Shown: positions 19,392-29,615 of the stretch, piece after piece
How the letters are laid out: each line of letters opens with the position of its first letter
How positions within the stretch are numbered: position 1 is the first letter of the stretch
Position numbers and translations under genes: made by a program
Notes under the pieces: generated by a model
Told to the model about the DNA's origin: nothing
The model's database searches: none
What the model saw: only the letters and a program-made list of their open reading frames with translations
Source: Deltaproteobacteria bacterium
Lineage (GTDB): Bacteria > Desulfobacterota > Desulfobacteria > Desulfobacterales > SpSt-501
Direction of reading: 5' to 3'
NCBI GenBank assembly: GCA_016219005.1
Contig: JACRCN010000052.1
Location: forward strand, 1-64,000
DNA: 64,000 nt

Positions 19392-20168
19392 TCAAATCCG
19401 CTTTAGCGGTTCAAGCATTTCAGGCGGCCTGCCTGCGGGGCTCGTCTCGAACTCTGAATTCAACCGCGCCATGTGACCCTGGTCCGCGAAGCTGAAATAA
19501 CGGCTGTCACCGATAATCAGATGCTCGTGGACCGTGATGCCCATGATTCGTCCCGTGAAAACCAACTGGCGCGTGATGGCCAGATCCTCGGCGGATGGCT
19601 GGGGTTCACCGGACGGGTGGTTGTGAGCGAAAATGAGCGCAGCCGCGTGGTGGTGGAGCGCAGCCTTGATCACCTCCCGGGGGTAGACGCTGCTGGCAGT
19701 CAGGGTCCCTTCGGAGAGGGTCTCCATGGCGATGACCCGGTTCTTCGAGTCTAAAAATATTACCATGAAACATTCGCGCGTCTTGTCCCGGATGGCTGTG
19801 TTCAGGTAATTGAAGAGTTCCCGGGAGTTGGTGACGGCGTCTTTGCCCATCACCTTTTTCGCAAGATAACGCTCCGAAACCGCCTTGACCAGCTTGATAC
19901 CGAACGAGTTGGCCGGACCGATACCCGGAATCTCCCGAAGTTCCTCAACGCTGGCTTCCAGGACGCCCTGGAATGTCTTGAACTTTGACAGGGCCGTCTT
20001 GGCAGCGTCTTTACAGTCCTTGCGCGGTGTGCCCAGGGTGAGGAGCAGCTCGATCACCTCGTAGTCGAGGAACCCGTCGAGCCCGCCCATGAGAAACCGC
20101 TCCCGCAGCCGCCCGCGATGCCCATCGCCCCTGTGCTCGGCTCGATCGACCATCTTTCGCAATTCCAA
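19392..20168 (-). CDS. radC: RadC/MPN-domain DNA repair protein
   Basis: HHHAAALIFAHNHPSGEPQPSAEDLAITRQLVFTGRIMGITVHEHLIIGD JAMM motif; N-terminal HhH REIPGIGPANSFGIKL. Confidence 0.95.
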   Translation of the reverse strand: MELRKMVDRAEHRGDGHRGRLRERFLMGGLDGFLDYEVIELLLTLGTPRKDCKDAAKTALSKFKTFQGVLEASVEELREIPGIGPANSFGIKLVKAVSERYLAKKVMGKDAVTNSRELFNYLNTAIRDKTRECFMVIFLDSKNRVIAMETLSEGTLTASSVYPREVIKAALHHHAAALIFAHNHPSGEPQPSAEDLAITRQLVFTGRIMGITVHEHLIIGDSRYFSFADQGHMARLNSEFETSPAGRPPEMLEPLKRI

Positions 20169-20176
20169 GGTGCAAA

Positions 20177-20290
20177 AAAAAGCTCAAAGCCCAAGGTCAA
20201 GGCGCGTGAGCCCCGCCTCATGAGGCGAGCTTTCAGTACGCCGCAGCAAGGACCGAGCGAAGCGCAACGCCGAAACCGGGCTTTCGGCTT
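20177..20290. repeat. Intergenic palindromic element between gpsA and radC
   Basis: Contains GCCTCATGAGGC (20215-20226) and AAAGCCC/GGGCTTT pair (20186-20192/20278-20284); shares the TGCGGCGT..CTGAAA..CTCGCCT layout with the element at 27124-27262 when reverse complemented. Confidence 0.45.
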
Positions 20291-20295
20291 CGCCA

Positions 20296-21333
20296 TCAGT
20301 CGTCGTCCAGTTCCTGCTTGAGATCCCGCGTCATCAACTGGTAGAGCGCCTCCCGAGGGGGCAGGTCTTCGTACAGCACCCGGTAGGTGCCATGGCTGAT
20401 CGGCATCTCCACACCCAGCCGGCGTGAGAGGTCGTACACCGACTTGGCGGTGCGCACGCCTTCGGCCACACTGCGCGTCTGGGTCAGGATGTCGGACAGT
20501 CGCCGCCCCTGACCGATTTTCTGGCCCACGGTGTGGTTGCGGCTGATATCGCCGGTGCAGGTCAGGATCAAGTCGCCGTACCCCGCCAGCCCGGTGAAGG
20601 TGCGGGGATTGGCACCCAGACGCAGCCCCAACCGCCGGATCTCGGTCATGCCGCGGGTGATGAGGGCCGCCCGGGTGTTCAGTCCTAGCCCCAAGCCGTC
20701 GATAATGCCTGCCGCGATGGCAATAACGTTCTTGACCGAGCCGCCGAGCTCCACCCCGACCGTGTCCTCGCTCGTGTACACCCGGAAGTAGGACGCGGCA
20801 AAGACATGCTGCACCCGCTGGGCCAACACCGGGTTGTGGGAGGCCACCGTGACCACGGTCGGCAGCTTCCGGGCCACCTCCACCGCGAAGCTGGGGCCGG
20901 ACAGGACCCCCACGCGCTGATCGCTGAGCTTCAGCGTTTCCTTCAGCACCCCGGTCATGGTCAGAAGCGTGCCGTTTTCGATCCCCTTGGATGCCGAGAC
21001 CACCATGGTTTCCGGGCCCAGCACGCCGGCCATGGCCGCCGTTGCGCCACGGATGACATGGGACGGCACCACGACCACGACCAGGCTTTTTCCCGAGATC
21101 ACCCGCGCGAGGTCGGTGGAGGCCGCCAGGTTCGGGGACAGCGTCACGCCCGGCAGGAACAGGCGGTTTTCCCGCAGCTCGGCGATCTGCTGGACCACTT
21201 CGGGCTCGAACGCCCACAGGTCGACCGCGAAGCCTTTCGCGGCGAGCAGGTCGGCCAGCGTCGTGCCCCAGCTGCCGCCGCCGACCACGCCGATCCGGAA
21301 ATCAGCCGGAAGGATGTCCATGTTATTCGGCAT
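20296..21333 (-). CDS. gpsA: NAD(P)-dependent glycerol-3-phosphate dehydrogenase
   Basis: [66 protein letters not shown]; start at M29 of the track ORF. Confidence 0.95.
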   Translation of the reverse strand: MPNNMDILPADFRIGVVGGGSWGTTLADLLAAKGFAVDLWAFEPEVVQQIAELRENRLFLPGVTLSPNLAASTDLARVISGKSLVVVVVPSHVIRGATAAMAGVLGPETMVVSASKGIENGTLLTMTGVLKETLKLSDQRVGVLSGPSFAVEVARKLPTVVTVASHNPVLAQRVQHVFAASYFRVYTSEDTVGVELGGSVKNVIAIAAGIIDGLGLGLNTRAALITRGMTEIRRLGLRLGANPRTFTGLAGYGDLILTCTGDISRNHTVGQKIGQGRRLSDILTQTRSVAEGVRTAKSVYDLSRRLGVEMPISHGTYRVLYEDLPPREALYQLMTRDLKQELDDD

Positions 21334-23803
21334 GGTCATCGGCCTCCTCGGCGGGGTTGTCGTCGTCCTTCTCGCCCAGCCGCGCGGCGCCCACCACCCG
21401 CTCGCCGACGTCGACACCGATGAGCGTCACCCCCTGGGTGTTGCGGCTGATGACGGAAATCCCCCGGATCGAAGTCCGGATGACCTTGCCGATGTTGGTC
21501 ATCAACATCACATCGTCCTCGTCGTTGACCAGGCGGATGGCCACCACCTTGCCGTTGCGCTGCGAAGTCTTGATGGCGATGACGCCCTTGCCCCCGCGCT
21601 TGTGCACCGGGTATTCGTCGATGGACGTGCGCTTGCCATACCCGTTTTCGGTGACGGTGAACAGGGTCTGACCGTGGCTCAGGACCTCCATGCTGACCAG
21701 CTTCTCGCCCGGGGCGAGCCTCATGCCGTGCACGCCGGTAGCCACCCGGCCCGAGGCGCGCACGTCGGACTCATGGAAGCGGATGGCCTTGCCCTCGGCC
21801 GAGCCGAGAAAAACGTTCATGGTGCCGTCGGTGATGTGGGCCGCGATCAGCTCGTCGCCCTCCAGCAGGTTGATGGCGATGATCCCGCCGGAACGCGGTC
21901 GGCTGTAGGCCATGAGGTCGGTCTTCTTCACCAGTCCGTTGCGGGTGGCCATCATCACGTATTTGCCCGGCGCGAACTCGGGCACGGCCAGTACGGTGGT
22001 CAGCCGCTCCTGCTCTTCCATGTTGAGCAGGTTGACGACGGCCTTGCCGAGACTGAGCCGGCCGGCCTGGGGAATGTCGTAGCACTTGCACCAGTAAACC
22101 TTGCCGAGGTTGCTGAAAAACAGGAAAGTATGGTGGGTCGAGGCCACGAAGAGCCGCTCCACGAAATCGTCCTCGCGGGTGCCCATGGCGGTGACGCCCT
22201 TGCCGCCGCGCCGTTGGCTGCGGTAGAGGGTGATCGGGTTGCGCTTGATGTAGCCGCGGTTGGAGATGGTGACCACCATGTCCTCTTCGATGATCATGTC
22301 CTCGATCGAAATCTCGCGCGTCTCCTCGACGATTTCTGTCAGCCGCGGGTCGCCGAACTGATTTTTCATTTCGAGCAGCTCGTTCTTGATGATGTCCAAC
22401 ACGAGCCGCTCGCTCGCCAGGATCTCCTTGAACCGCGCGATATCACTGAGCACGCTCCGGTACTCCGCAAGGATCTTCTCGCGTTCGAGCCCGGTCAAGC
22501 GCTGCAGGCGCATGTCCAAGATGGCCTGGGCCTGGATCTCGGATAGCCCGTAGCCCGCCATGAGCCGCTCGCGGGCCTCGGCCGGCGAGGCCGACTGGCG
22601 GATCAGCGCCACGACCTCATCCAGATGGTCGAGAGCGATCTTAAGGCCTTCCAAAATGTGGGCGCGGGCCTCGGCCTTGGCCAGATCGAAACGCGTGCGC
22701 CGGATGACGATATCTTTGCGGTGGAGGACGAAATACTCCAGGATCTCCTTGAGCGTCAGGAGTTCCGGCCGGTTGTTGACGATGGCGAGAAAAATGACCC
22801 CGAAGCTGGTCTCCATCCGCGTGTGTTTGTAGAGTTGGTTGATGATCACGGGCGCCATCCCGTCTTTCTTCATCCCCAGCGCGATCCTCATTCCTTCCCG
22901 GTCGGATTCGTCCCGGATGTACTTGACGCCATCGAGCTGCTTGTCCCGGAGCAGTTCGGCGATCTTTTCGACCAACTTGGCCTTGTTGACCTGATACGGC
23001 AGCTCCGTGATGACCAGAGTTTCGGTCTGGTTGTGCTTGTCCTTCTCGACCATCACCCGGGCGCGGACCCGGAGAATGCCCCGGCCGGTCGTGTAGGCTT
23101 CGCGAATTCCACCCCGGCCGTAGATGATGCCACCGGTGGGGAAGTCGGGGCCGGGCACATGCGCCATCAGATCCTCGCCGCTGATCCGGGGGTTGTCGAT
23201 GAGGGCCATTAAAGCGTCGGTCACCTCGGAGAGGTTGTGCGGGGGGATGTTGGTGGCCATGCCGACGGCGATGCCAGCCGAGCCGTTGACCAGCAGGTTC
23301 GGTATCTTGGACGGCATCACGCAGGGTTCGACGAGGGATTCGTCGTAGTTGGGGGCAAAGTCCACCGTCTCCTTATCCAGGTCCGCGAGTATCTCGTGGG
23401 CCAGGCGCTGCATCCGGATCTCGGTATACCGCATGGCAGCCGGCGGGTCCCCATCGATGGACCCGAAGTTGCCTTGACCGTCGACCAGCGGGTAGCGCAT
23501 GGAGAAATTCTGAGCCATGCGCACGATGGTGTCGTACACGGCGGTGTCACCGTGCGGATGGTATTTGCCGATTACGTCGCCGACGATGCGGGCCGACTTC
23601 TTATAAGGCTTGTTGAAGTCGTTCTTGAGCTCGCCCATGGCGTAAAGCACGCGGCGGTGAACGGGTTTGAGCCCGTCGCGCACATCCGGCAACGCGCGGC
23701 CGATGATGACGCTCATGGCGTAATCGAGATAGGATTTTTTCATCTCCTTCTCGATTCCGATTTCGGGTGTTCGGTTCATCTGAATCATTTTTACTCCTGA
23801 CAC
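21323..23803 (-). CDS. gyrA: DNA gyrase subunit A
   Basis: [70 protein letters not shown]. Confidence 0.98.
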   Translation of the reverse strand: MSGVKMIQMNRTPEIGIEKEMKKSYLDYAMSVIIGRALPDVRDGLKPVHRRVLYAMGELKNDFNKPYKKSARIVGDVIGKYHPHGDTAVYDTIVRMAQNFSMRYPLVDGQGNFGSIDGDPPAAMRYTEIRMQRLAHEILADLDKETVDFAPNYDESLVEPCVMPSKIPNLLVNGSAGIAVGMATNIPPHNLSEVTDALMALIDNPRISGEDLMAHVPGPDFPTGGIIYGRGGIREAYTTGRGILRVRARVMVEKDKHNQTETLVITELPYQVNKAKLVEKIAELLRDKQLDGVKYIRDESDREGMRIALGMKKDGMAPVIINQLYKHTRMETSFGVIFLAIVNNRPELLTLKEILEYFVLHRKDIVIRRTRFDLAKAEARAHILEGLKIALDHLDEVVALIRQSASPAEARERLMAGYGLSEIQAQAILDMRLQRLTGLEREKILAEYRSVLSDIARFKEILASERLVLDIIKNELLEMKNQFGDPRLTEIVEETREISIEDMIIEEDMVVTISNRGYIKRNPITLYRSQRRGGKGVTAMGTREDDFVERLFVASTHHTFLFFSNLGKVYWCKCYDIPQAGRLSLGKAVVNLLNMEEQERLTTVLAVPEFAPGKYVMMATRNGLVKKTDLMAYSRPRSGGIIAINLLEGDELIAAHITDGTMNVFLGSAEGKAIRFHESDVRASGRVATGVHGMRLAPGEKLVSMEVLSHGQTLFTVTENGYGKRTSIDEYPVHKRGGKGVIAIKTSQRNGKVVAIRLVNDEDDVMLMTNIGKVIRTSIRGISVISRNTQGVTLIGVDVGERVVGAARLGEKDDDNPAEEADDHAE

Positions 23804-24006
23804 AGGGCTTGTCGTCGATCCTGCGGCGGTCGTGGTGCGGACCGCGGGCGGATGGCCCGGATCGGCAGAAACGCGACACTGGATAGCAGAAAGGCGAAAA
23901 GACCCAGCGGATTAATCCGAATAAAGCACGCCACGGCCTCCGGTTTCCCGCTGGAAACATGGCGGCCGTGGCGCAACTAATCCGATACGGTTGAGAAAAG
24001 CGCGTC

Positions 24007-24162
24007 TTACCTGCTGACGAACGCCCCGGCGGCCAGCAGCAGGATGACCTCATAAATGAAGATCGACGTCAGGGAATCGGTAAAGTTGTAAACGATGCCC
24101 CCACCGACGATGGCCGGTACGGCGCAAAACACCAGAATCCCAAGCTTCCGGGCGACATCCAT
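24007..24162 (-). CDS. 51-aa single/double-TM small membrane protein
   Basis: Hand translation MDVARKLGILVFCAVPAIVGGGIVYNFTDSLTSIFIYEVILLLAAGAFVSR*; strong RBS GGCGGAGGAG upstream. Below the ORF-track length cutoff. Confidence 0.6.
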   Translation of the reverse strand: MDVARKLGILVFCAVPAIVGGGIVYNFTDSLTSIFIYEVILLLAAGAFVSR

Positions 24163-24188
24163 GATGTGATCTCCTCCGCCGTGCAATC

Positions 24189-24217
24189 TTATAGTTAACT
24201 ATTAGCAATAACTATAA
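24189..24217. promoter_or_regulatory. 9-bp perfect inverted repeat TTATAGTTA-N11-TAACTATAA, operator candidate
   Basis: Upstream of the 51-aa gene and downstream of the thiolase stop. Confidence 0.4.
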
Positions 24218-24239
24218 ATCATGTAAAGGAAAAAGACGC

Positions 24240-25526
24240 TCATCCCTCCACGATCATGGCCATACCCATGCCGCCGCCGATGCACATGGTGATCAGGCCG
24301 GTACGATAGCCCTTGCGGCGCATGTGGTGCATGGTGGTCACCATCTGCCGGGCACCGGTGGCACCGATGGGGTGCCCGAGGGAGATTCCGCTGCCCAGCT
24401 CGTTCGGCCGGTCGTTTTTGAGGCCGAGCTCACGCATGCAGCCGATGGCCTGGGAGGCAAAGGCCTCGTTGAGTTCGATCATGTCGATGTCGCCCAAGCC
24501 CATGCCTGTGGCTTTCAGCACCTTGCGCACGGCCGGCACGGGCCCCAGACCCATGTAGGCCGGATCCAGGCCGCCGGAGGCAAAGGCTTTGATCTTGACC
24601 AACGGCTTGAGCCCCTGCTCCCTGGCCTTTTCGGCGCTCATCAACACCACAGCGGCAGCACCGTCGTTGATGCCCGAGGCGTTGCCGGCGGTAACCGTTC
24701 CATCCTTCTTGAAGGCCGGCCGCAACTTGCCCATCTTCTCCAGGCTGGTTTCCATGGGCCGCTCGTCGGTTTTGAAAACGATGTCGCCCTTACGATCCTT
24801 GATGATGACCGGGACGATCTCCTCCGCGAACAGCCCGCCCTTGATGGCGGCCATCGCCCGGGCGTGGCTCAGCACGCCGAGTTCATCCTGCTCGGTGCGG
24901 CCGATGCCGTAAAGTGCCGCGATGTTCTCCGCGGTGACCCCCATGTGATAGCCGTAGAAAATCTCGTAAAGCCCGTCGAACACCATCAGGTCGTAGACCT
25001 CGCCCTTGCCGGTGAGCTCCATGCGGTAGCCCCAGCGCGCCTTGGGCTGCGCCATCGGGGCAAGGCTCATGTTCTCCATGCCGCCGGCGACCACCACGTC
25101 GGCCTGACCGGTCATGATCGCGGAAGCACCCAGGGCAATGGCCTTGAGACCCGAGCCGCACACCTTGTTGATGGTCATGGCAGGGGTTTCCTTGGACAAG
25201 CCCGCGCCGATCGTGGCCTGCCGGGCGGGGTTCTGCCCCTGTGCGGCCTGCAGCACGTTGCCCATGATCACTTCGTCCACGGCCACCGGTGCGGCATCGC
25301 CATTCCAACTCTGGGCTTTCTTTTCCAGCTCGATCAGGCCCTGGTCCTTGAGCCGGTCCGGCGCGGCGTCCTTCATGGCCTGACTCGGAGCCGGCCGCAG
25401 GTTGGCCCGTTTCAGCGCCTCCTTGATCACCAGGGCACCGAGTTCCACCACAGAGACATCCTTCAAGCCGCCGCCGAACGCTCCGATCGCAGTCCGCACA
25501 CCGCTGACAATCACCGCCTCCTTCAT
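24240..25526 (-). CDS. Acetyl-CoA acetyltransferase (thiolase)
   Basis: TINKVCGSGLKAIALGA; NEAFASQAIGC; GHPIGATGARQMVTTMHHMRRKGYRTGLITMCIGGGMGMAMI; start MKEAVIVSGVRTAIG. Confidence 0.94.
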   Translation of the reverse strand: MKEAVIVSGVRTAIGAFGGGLKDVSVVELGALVIKEALKRANLRPAPSQAMKDAAPDRLKDQGLIELEKKAQSWNGDAAPVAVDEVIMGNVLQAAQGQNPARQATIGAGLSKETPAMTINKVCGSGLKAIALGASAIMTGQADVVVAGGMENMSLAPMAQPKARWGYRMELTGKGEVYDLMVFDGLYEIFYGYHMGVTAENIAALYGIGRTEQDELGVLSHARAMAAIKGGLFAEEIVPVIIKDRKGDIVFKTDERPMETSLEKMGKLRPAFKKDGTVTAGNASGINDGAAAVVLMSAEKAREQGLKPLVKIKAFASGGLDPAYMGLGPVPAVRKVLKATGMGLGDIDMIELNEAFASQAIGCMRELGLKNDRPNELGSGISLGHPIGATGARQMVTTMHHMRRKGYRTGLITMCIGGGMGMAMIVEG

Positions 25527-25675
25527 CGCCACTCCTCCCCTGTTCAGGTGATTAGGCTGAAGACTGAAAGGTGATAATGATCGCACATGTCTTTTCCTTC
25601 AGTCGATCGGCCTTCAGTCTTTCTGCCTGCGTAATTTCCAAAAGAGAAATTTATAGCACACCCCCGCGTGCCCGG

Positions 25676-27061
25676 TCAATCGGGGCTTCCGCGTTTCGTA
25701 TCCGGCACGGTGCCGCCCGCGTCAGAGCTCAAGCGCATCTGCCGCCACCGTTGCAGGCGCTCCTTGACGGTCTTTTCATACCCCCGGTCGGTCGGCTGGT
25801 AGAACACCCGGCCCTGCAGCTCGTCCGGCAGATAGTCCTGGGCCGCGTAGCCTTCTTTGAAGTCATGGGCATACTTATAGCCACGGCCGTAGCCGATGTT
25901 TTTCATCAGTTCCGTGGGGGCATTGCGGATGTGAAGCGGCACCGGCAGAGATCCGGTGGCGGCGATAACCTCCTTGACGCGGGTGTGGGCGGCGTACAGG
26001 CTGTTGCTCTTGGGGGCGGTCGCCAGATAGACGGCAGCCTGGACGAGCGCCAGCTCTCCTTCCGGGTGCCCCAGGAAGCGGAAGGCCTCCATGGCGTCCA
26101 TGGCAATTCCCAGGGCGCCGGGATCGGCGTTGCCGATGTCCTCGGAGGCAAACCGCACCATGCGGCGGGCGATGAAAAACGGGTCTTCGCCGGAATCCAG
26201 CATGCGGGCGAGCCAGTAGAGGGCGGCATCCGGGTCGCTGCCCCGCAGGCTCTTGTGCAGGGCCGAGATCAGGTTGTAATGCCCCTCTCCGGCCTTGTCG
26301 TAGACCAGCGCCTTTTTCTGCACGGCCTGCTGCATGACGGCGAGCGTGATCCGAACCGGGTCCGGGGCACCCGGTGCTGCCGGCGGCGTCAGGGAGGCAG
26401 CGACCTCCAGGCTGTTCAAGGCCGCGCGGGCGTCACCGTCCGCCACGCGCACGAGAAAGGCCAGGGCATCCGCATCGATGGCAAGCCCGGCCTTTCCGAG
26501 CCCCCGCTCCTCGTCCTTCAGGGCCTGCCCGACGATGACGGCGATATCCGCCTCCGTGAGACGGTCGAGCACGACCACCCGGCAGCGCGAGAGCAGCGGC
26601 GCGATGACCTCGAAGGACGGGTTCTCGGTGGTGGCACCGATGAGGGTGATCAGCCCGCTTTCGACGTGGTGCAGGAAGGCGTCCTGCTGGGCCTTGTTGA
26701 AACGGTGGATCTCGTCGACGAAGAGCACCGTGCGGCGGCGGTGCAGCCGCAGCTGCTGGCGGGCCTCTTCGATCACTGCCCGGATCTCCTTGACCCCGGC
26801 CAGCACCGCCGAAAAATGAACGAAGTGGGACTGGGTGTCGCCGGCGATGATGCGGGCGAGCGTGGTTTTCCCGCAACCCGGCGGCCCCCAGAGAATCATC
26901 GAAAAAACCCGGTCGGCCTCGGCCGCATGCCGGATCAGCGCCCCCTCGCCCACGACCTGCCGCTGGCCGATGAACTCGGCCAGGCGGCGCGGCCGCATGC
27001 GCTCGGCCAGCGGCCGCGCCGCATCGGTTTCCTTGCGGGCGTGGTAGTCGAAGAGGTCCAT
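25676..27061 (-). CDS. rarA: Replication-associated recombination ATPase RarA/MgsA
   Basis: LWGPPGCGKTTLARIIA Walker A; LFVDEIHRFNKAQQDAFLHHVE; GATTENPSFEV; start MDLFDYH. Confidence 0.94.
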   Translation of the reverse strand: MDLFDYHARKETDAARPLAERMRPRRLAEFIGQRQVVGEGALIRHAAEADRVFSMILWGPPGCGKTTLARIIAGDTQSHFVHFSAVLAGVKEIRAVIEEARQQLRLHRRRTVLFVDEIHRFNKAQQDAFLHHVESGLITLIGATTENPSFEVIAPLLSRCRVVVLDRLTEADIAVIVGQALKDEERGLGKAGLAIDADALAFLVRVADGDARAALNSLEVAASLTPPAAPGAPDPVRITLAVMQQAVQKKALVYDKAGEGHYNLISALHKSLRGSDPDAALYWLARMLDSGEDPFFIARRMVRFASEDIGNADPGALGIAMDAMEAFRFLGHPEGELALVQAAVYLATAPKSNSLYAAHTRVKEVIAATGSLPVPLHIRNAPTELMKNIGYGRGYKYAHDFKEGYAAQDYLPDELQGRVFYQPTDRGYEKTVKERLQRWRQMRLSSDAGGTVPDTKRGSPD

Positions 27062-27123
27062 AGGATGAAACTCAAAGCTCAAAGTGAGGCGCCAAAAGCT
27101 TTACGCCCCTGTCGTCCACATTA

Positions 27124-27262
27124 GAAGCTATCTCAAAAATGCATCTGACAGTCGCTGCGGCGTTGCCCGCCTCTGAAAAATGCTCACCACCTGCCGCGGA
27201 TAGGTTTTTCAGCGGCTTGCTCCCTGCCCTCGGCTGTGATCTGCTATTTTTGAGATGGCTTC
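27124..27262. repeat. MITE-like 139-bp element with 17-bp near-perfect terminal inverted repeats
   Basis: GAAGCTATCTCAAAAAT (27124-27140) versus reverse complement of 27246-27262 = GAAGCCATCTCAAAAAT (16/17). Confidence 0.65.
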
Positions 27263-28590
27263 TACTCTCGTCTCTGCCGTTCCCGCAGGATCAAACGAAC
27301 CGGCGTTTTGTCCAGGCCGGTCTGTTCGCGCAACTGGTTGAGCAGGTAGCGCGTGTAGGAAAAGTGCACCGCCTTGGGGTGGTTCACGAAAAAGACGATC
27401 GTCGGCGGCCGGCTGCCGGTCTGGGTGGCGTAGTAGAACTTGACCGGCCGGCCCCGGTGAAGAGGCGGCGGGTTTCGGCCGAGAGCCGTTTCAAGGAAGC
27501 GGTTCAGCTCGCCGGTGGCAATCCGCTGGCAGTACTGCGCATAGACCTCGTTCACCACGCCGAAGATCTTGCTCACCCGGCGCCCGCTCAAGGCGGAGAC
27601 GGTCAGGACCGGCGCAAAACTCAAGAATTTGGCCTGCAGGCGGAGTTCCTCGACGATTTTTCGTTCGAGGGTGCCGCTTTTCTCCGCCAGGTCCCACTTG
27701 TTGAGCACCAGGACACACCCGCACCCGCGCTCGAAGGCATAGCCGGCCACGGTGACGTCCTGGTCCGTGATGCCCTCCCCGGCGTCCAGGACGATCAGGG
27801 CGACGTCGCAGCGCTCGAGGCTTTGCAGGGCTTTGATCACCGAAAACTTTTCCAGCTTCTCAGATACCTTGCCCTTGCGGCGGATACCGGCCGTGTCGAT
27901 CATCCGGTAGGACGTGTCGCCGCGGCGGTAGACGCTGTCCGTCGCGTCGCGCGTCGTGCCCGGGCTGGCGCTCACCACCAGGCGCTGCTGCCCCAGGATG
28001 CGGTTGATCAGGGAAGATTTGCCCACGTTCGGCCGGCCGACGACGGCCAGGCCGATCATCTCGGCGGCCCCCGGCCCGGCCGCATCCTCAGAGGTCTGCG
28101 GCAGGGCCTTGACCAAGTCATCGAGAAAATCGCTCACACCGTAGCGGTGCTCGGCCGAAACCGGATAGAGCGGCTCGATCCCCAAGCGGTAGAAGTCGGC
28201 CAGGCGCACTTCCATTTCGGGGCTGTCGATTTTGTTCACCACGTAGAACACAGGTTTGCGGATGCCACGCAGGGTGTCGAGCAGGACGCGGTCGTAGGGC
28301 GACAGCCCGGCTTGTCCGTCCAGGACGAAGAGGATGACATCCGCCTCTGCGACGGCCTGCGAAATCTGAAAGCGGATTTCCCTGGAGAACTGGTCGTCGT
28401 CGTCTTCGGCGAATCCGCCGGTGTCGACCACCCGGAAGCCGACCTCGTTCCAGGACGCGTGGCCGTAATGGCGGTCACGGGTCACCCCGGGGGTATCGTC
28501 CACCAGGGCGTCCCGGGTGCGGGTGATGCGGTTGAACAGCGTTGATTTGCCCACGTTGGGGCGGCCCATGATGGCGACGATCGGTTTCAT
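27262..28590 (-). CDS. der: Ribosome-associated GTPase Der (EngA), two GTPase domains
   Basis: [16 protein letters not shown] and [21 protein letters not shown] and NKWD motifs. Confidence 0.97.
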   Translation of the reverse strand: MKPIVAIMGRPNVGKSTLFNRITRTRDALVDDTPGVTRDRHYGHASWNEVGFRVVDTGGFAEDDDDQFSREIRFQISQAVAEADVILFVLDGQAGLSPYDRVLLDTLRGIRKPVFYVVNKIDSPEMEVRLADFYRLGIEPLYPVSAEHRYGVSDFLDDLVKALPQTSEDAAGPGAAEMIGLAVVGRPNVGKSSLINRILGQQRLVVSASPGTTRDATDSVYRRGDTSYRMIDTAGIRRKGKVSEKLEKFSVIKALQSLERCDVALIVLDAGEGITDQDVTVAGYAFERGCGCVLVLNKWDLAEKSGTLERKIVEELRLQAKFLSFAPVLTVSALSGRRVSKIFGVVNEVYAQYCQRIATGELNRFLETALGRNPPPLHRGRPVKFYYATQTGSRPPTIVFFVNHPKAVHFSYTRYLLNQLREQTGLDKTPVRLILRERQRRE

Positions 28591-28881
28591 GCAGTTCGTG
28601 TTTGACTTTTGTTGTTTGGCGTTTGAATGCGCTTGCCTTCAGACACCTTTTAGAAGCCAATCGACAAAAATGCAAGCCACTCGGTGGACCAACGGGGTTG
28701 TAAGCTTCGGGCTGACTCCCTTCAGGACACGCAGGTCCCCTACCCTTGCACGCCGTCCCTGGCGATCATTGGCCCGGGCGGATGGGGGCATTCCTCGGCA
28801 GGCGGAGCGGCCGTGGCACTGCCCTTAACAGAATCGGCGCGTGCCGGGCAAAGGGGCGCATGCGGCCGGGGCGGTTTTCAA

Positions 28882-28910
28882 TTGACAGAAGCCGCAATAA
28901 CTCCTATAAA
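28882..28910 (+). promoter_or_regulatory. Sigma-70 promoter for the redox operon
   Basis: TTGACA (28882-28887), 17-nt spacer, TATAAA (28905-28910), ~115 nt upstream of the first gene. Confidence 0.65.
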
Positions 28911-29025
28911 TTATGGCGTTTTAGTTCTTTTCGAACGAGCCGCATCGAATTTAATGCTGCGTTCTCACGTCGAAGTAGTCTTTTCCGCGAAAATCCCAGC
29001 GGATGCAGAAAAGGAGTGAATCGCC

Positions 29026-29565
29026 ATGCTCAGCGCCCATGACACGACGCTGCTGGTCGTCGACATCCAGGAAAAATTATCCCGTGCGATGCACGGCCGG
29101 GAAGAGTTTATTGCAAACGTCCAGAGGCTCGTCCGAGGCGCCCGGGCGCTGGGGGTTCCGATCGTCTGGGCCGAACAGAACCCCAAGGGCCTTGGGCCCA
29201 CCGTTGCCGAGGTCGCCGAGCTTCTGCGCGACCTGGCGCCGATCAGCAAATTCAGCTTCAGCTGCGGCGCCAGCGAATCCTGCATGCAGCAACTCCGCCG
29301 AACCGGTCGCACGCATGTGCTCATCGCCGGAATCGAGACCCACGTCTGTGTCTACCAAACGGCAGCAGATCTGACCCAGACCGGCTTTCAGGTGGAAGTG
29401 GTCGCCGACGCCTGCTCCTCCCGCACCCCTCAGAACAAACTCATCGGACTGGACAAGTGTCGAGAGGCCGGCGCAGCGGTCACGAGCGTGGAAACAGCAC
29501 TGTTCGAGTTGTTGAAAGTGGCCGAAGGCCCCCTTTTCAAAGAGCTGCTGAACATCGTCAAATAG
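29026..29565 (+). CDS. Isochorismatase-family cysteine hydrolase
   Basis: LLVVDIQEKLSRAMHG; ETHVCVYQTAADLTQTGFQVEVVADACSSR. Confidence 0.92.
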   Translation: MLSAHDTTLLVVDIQEKLSRAMHGREEFIANVQRLVRGARALGVPIVWAEQNPKGLGPTVAEVAELLRDLAPISKFSFSCGASESCMQQLRRTGRTHVLIAGIETHVCVYQTAADLTQTGFQVEVVADACSSRTPQNKLIGLDKCREAGAAVTSVETALFELLKVAEGPLFKELLNIVK

Positions 29566-29615
29566 GCCCTTGTACGGCCAGGCAGGGGGGCTGGGTCTTC
29601 AAACGGAAAGGTCAC

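Noticed and set aside
20054-21217. 387-aa minus-strand ORF overlapping gpsA/radC
   Set aside because: Alternate-frame reading of gpsA; Arg/Gly/Pro-rich and without motifs.
20957-22546. 529-aa plus-strand ORF
   Set aside because: Antisense to gyrA/gpsA; His/Asp/Gly-rich high-GC shadow ORF without recognisable motifs.
25571-28545. 517-aa and 468-aa plus-strand ORFs
   Set aside because: Antisense shadows of rarA and der, which have clear catalytic motifs on the minus strand.
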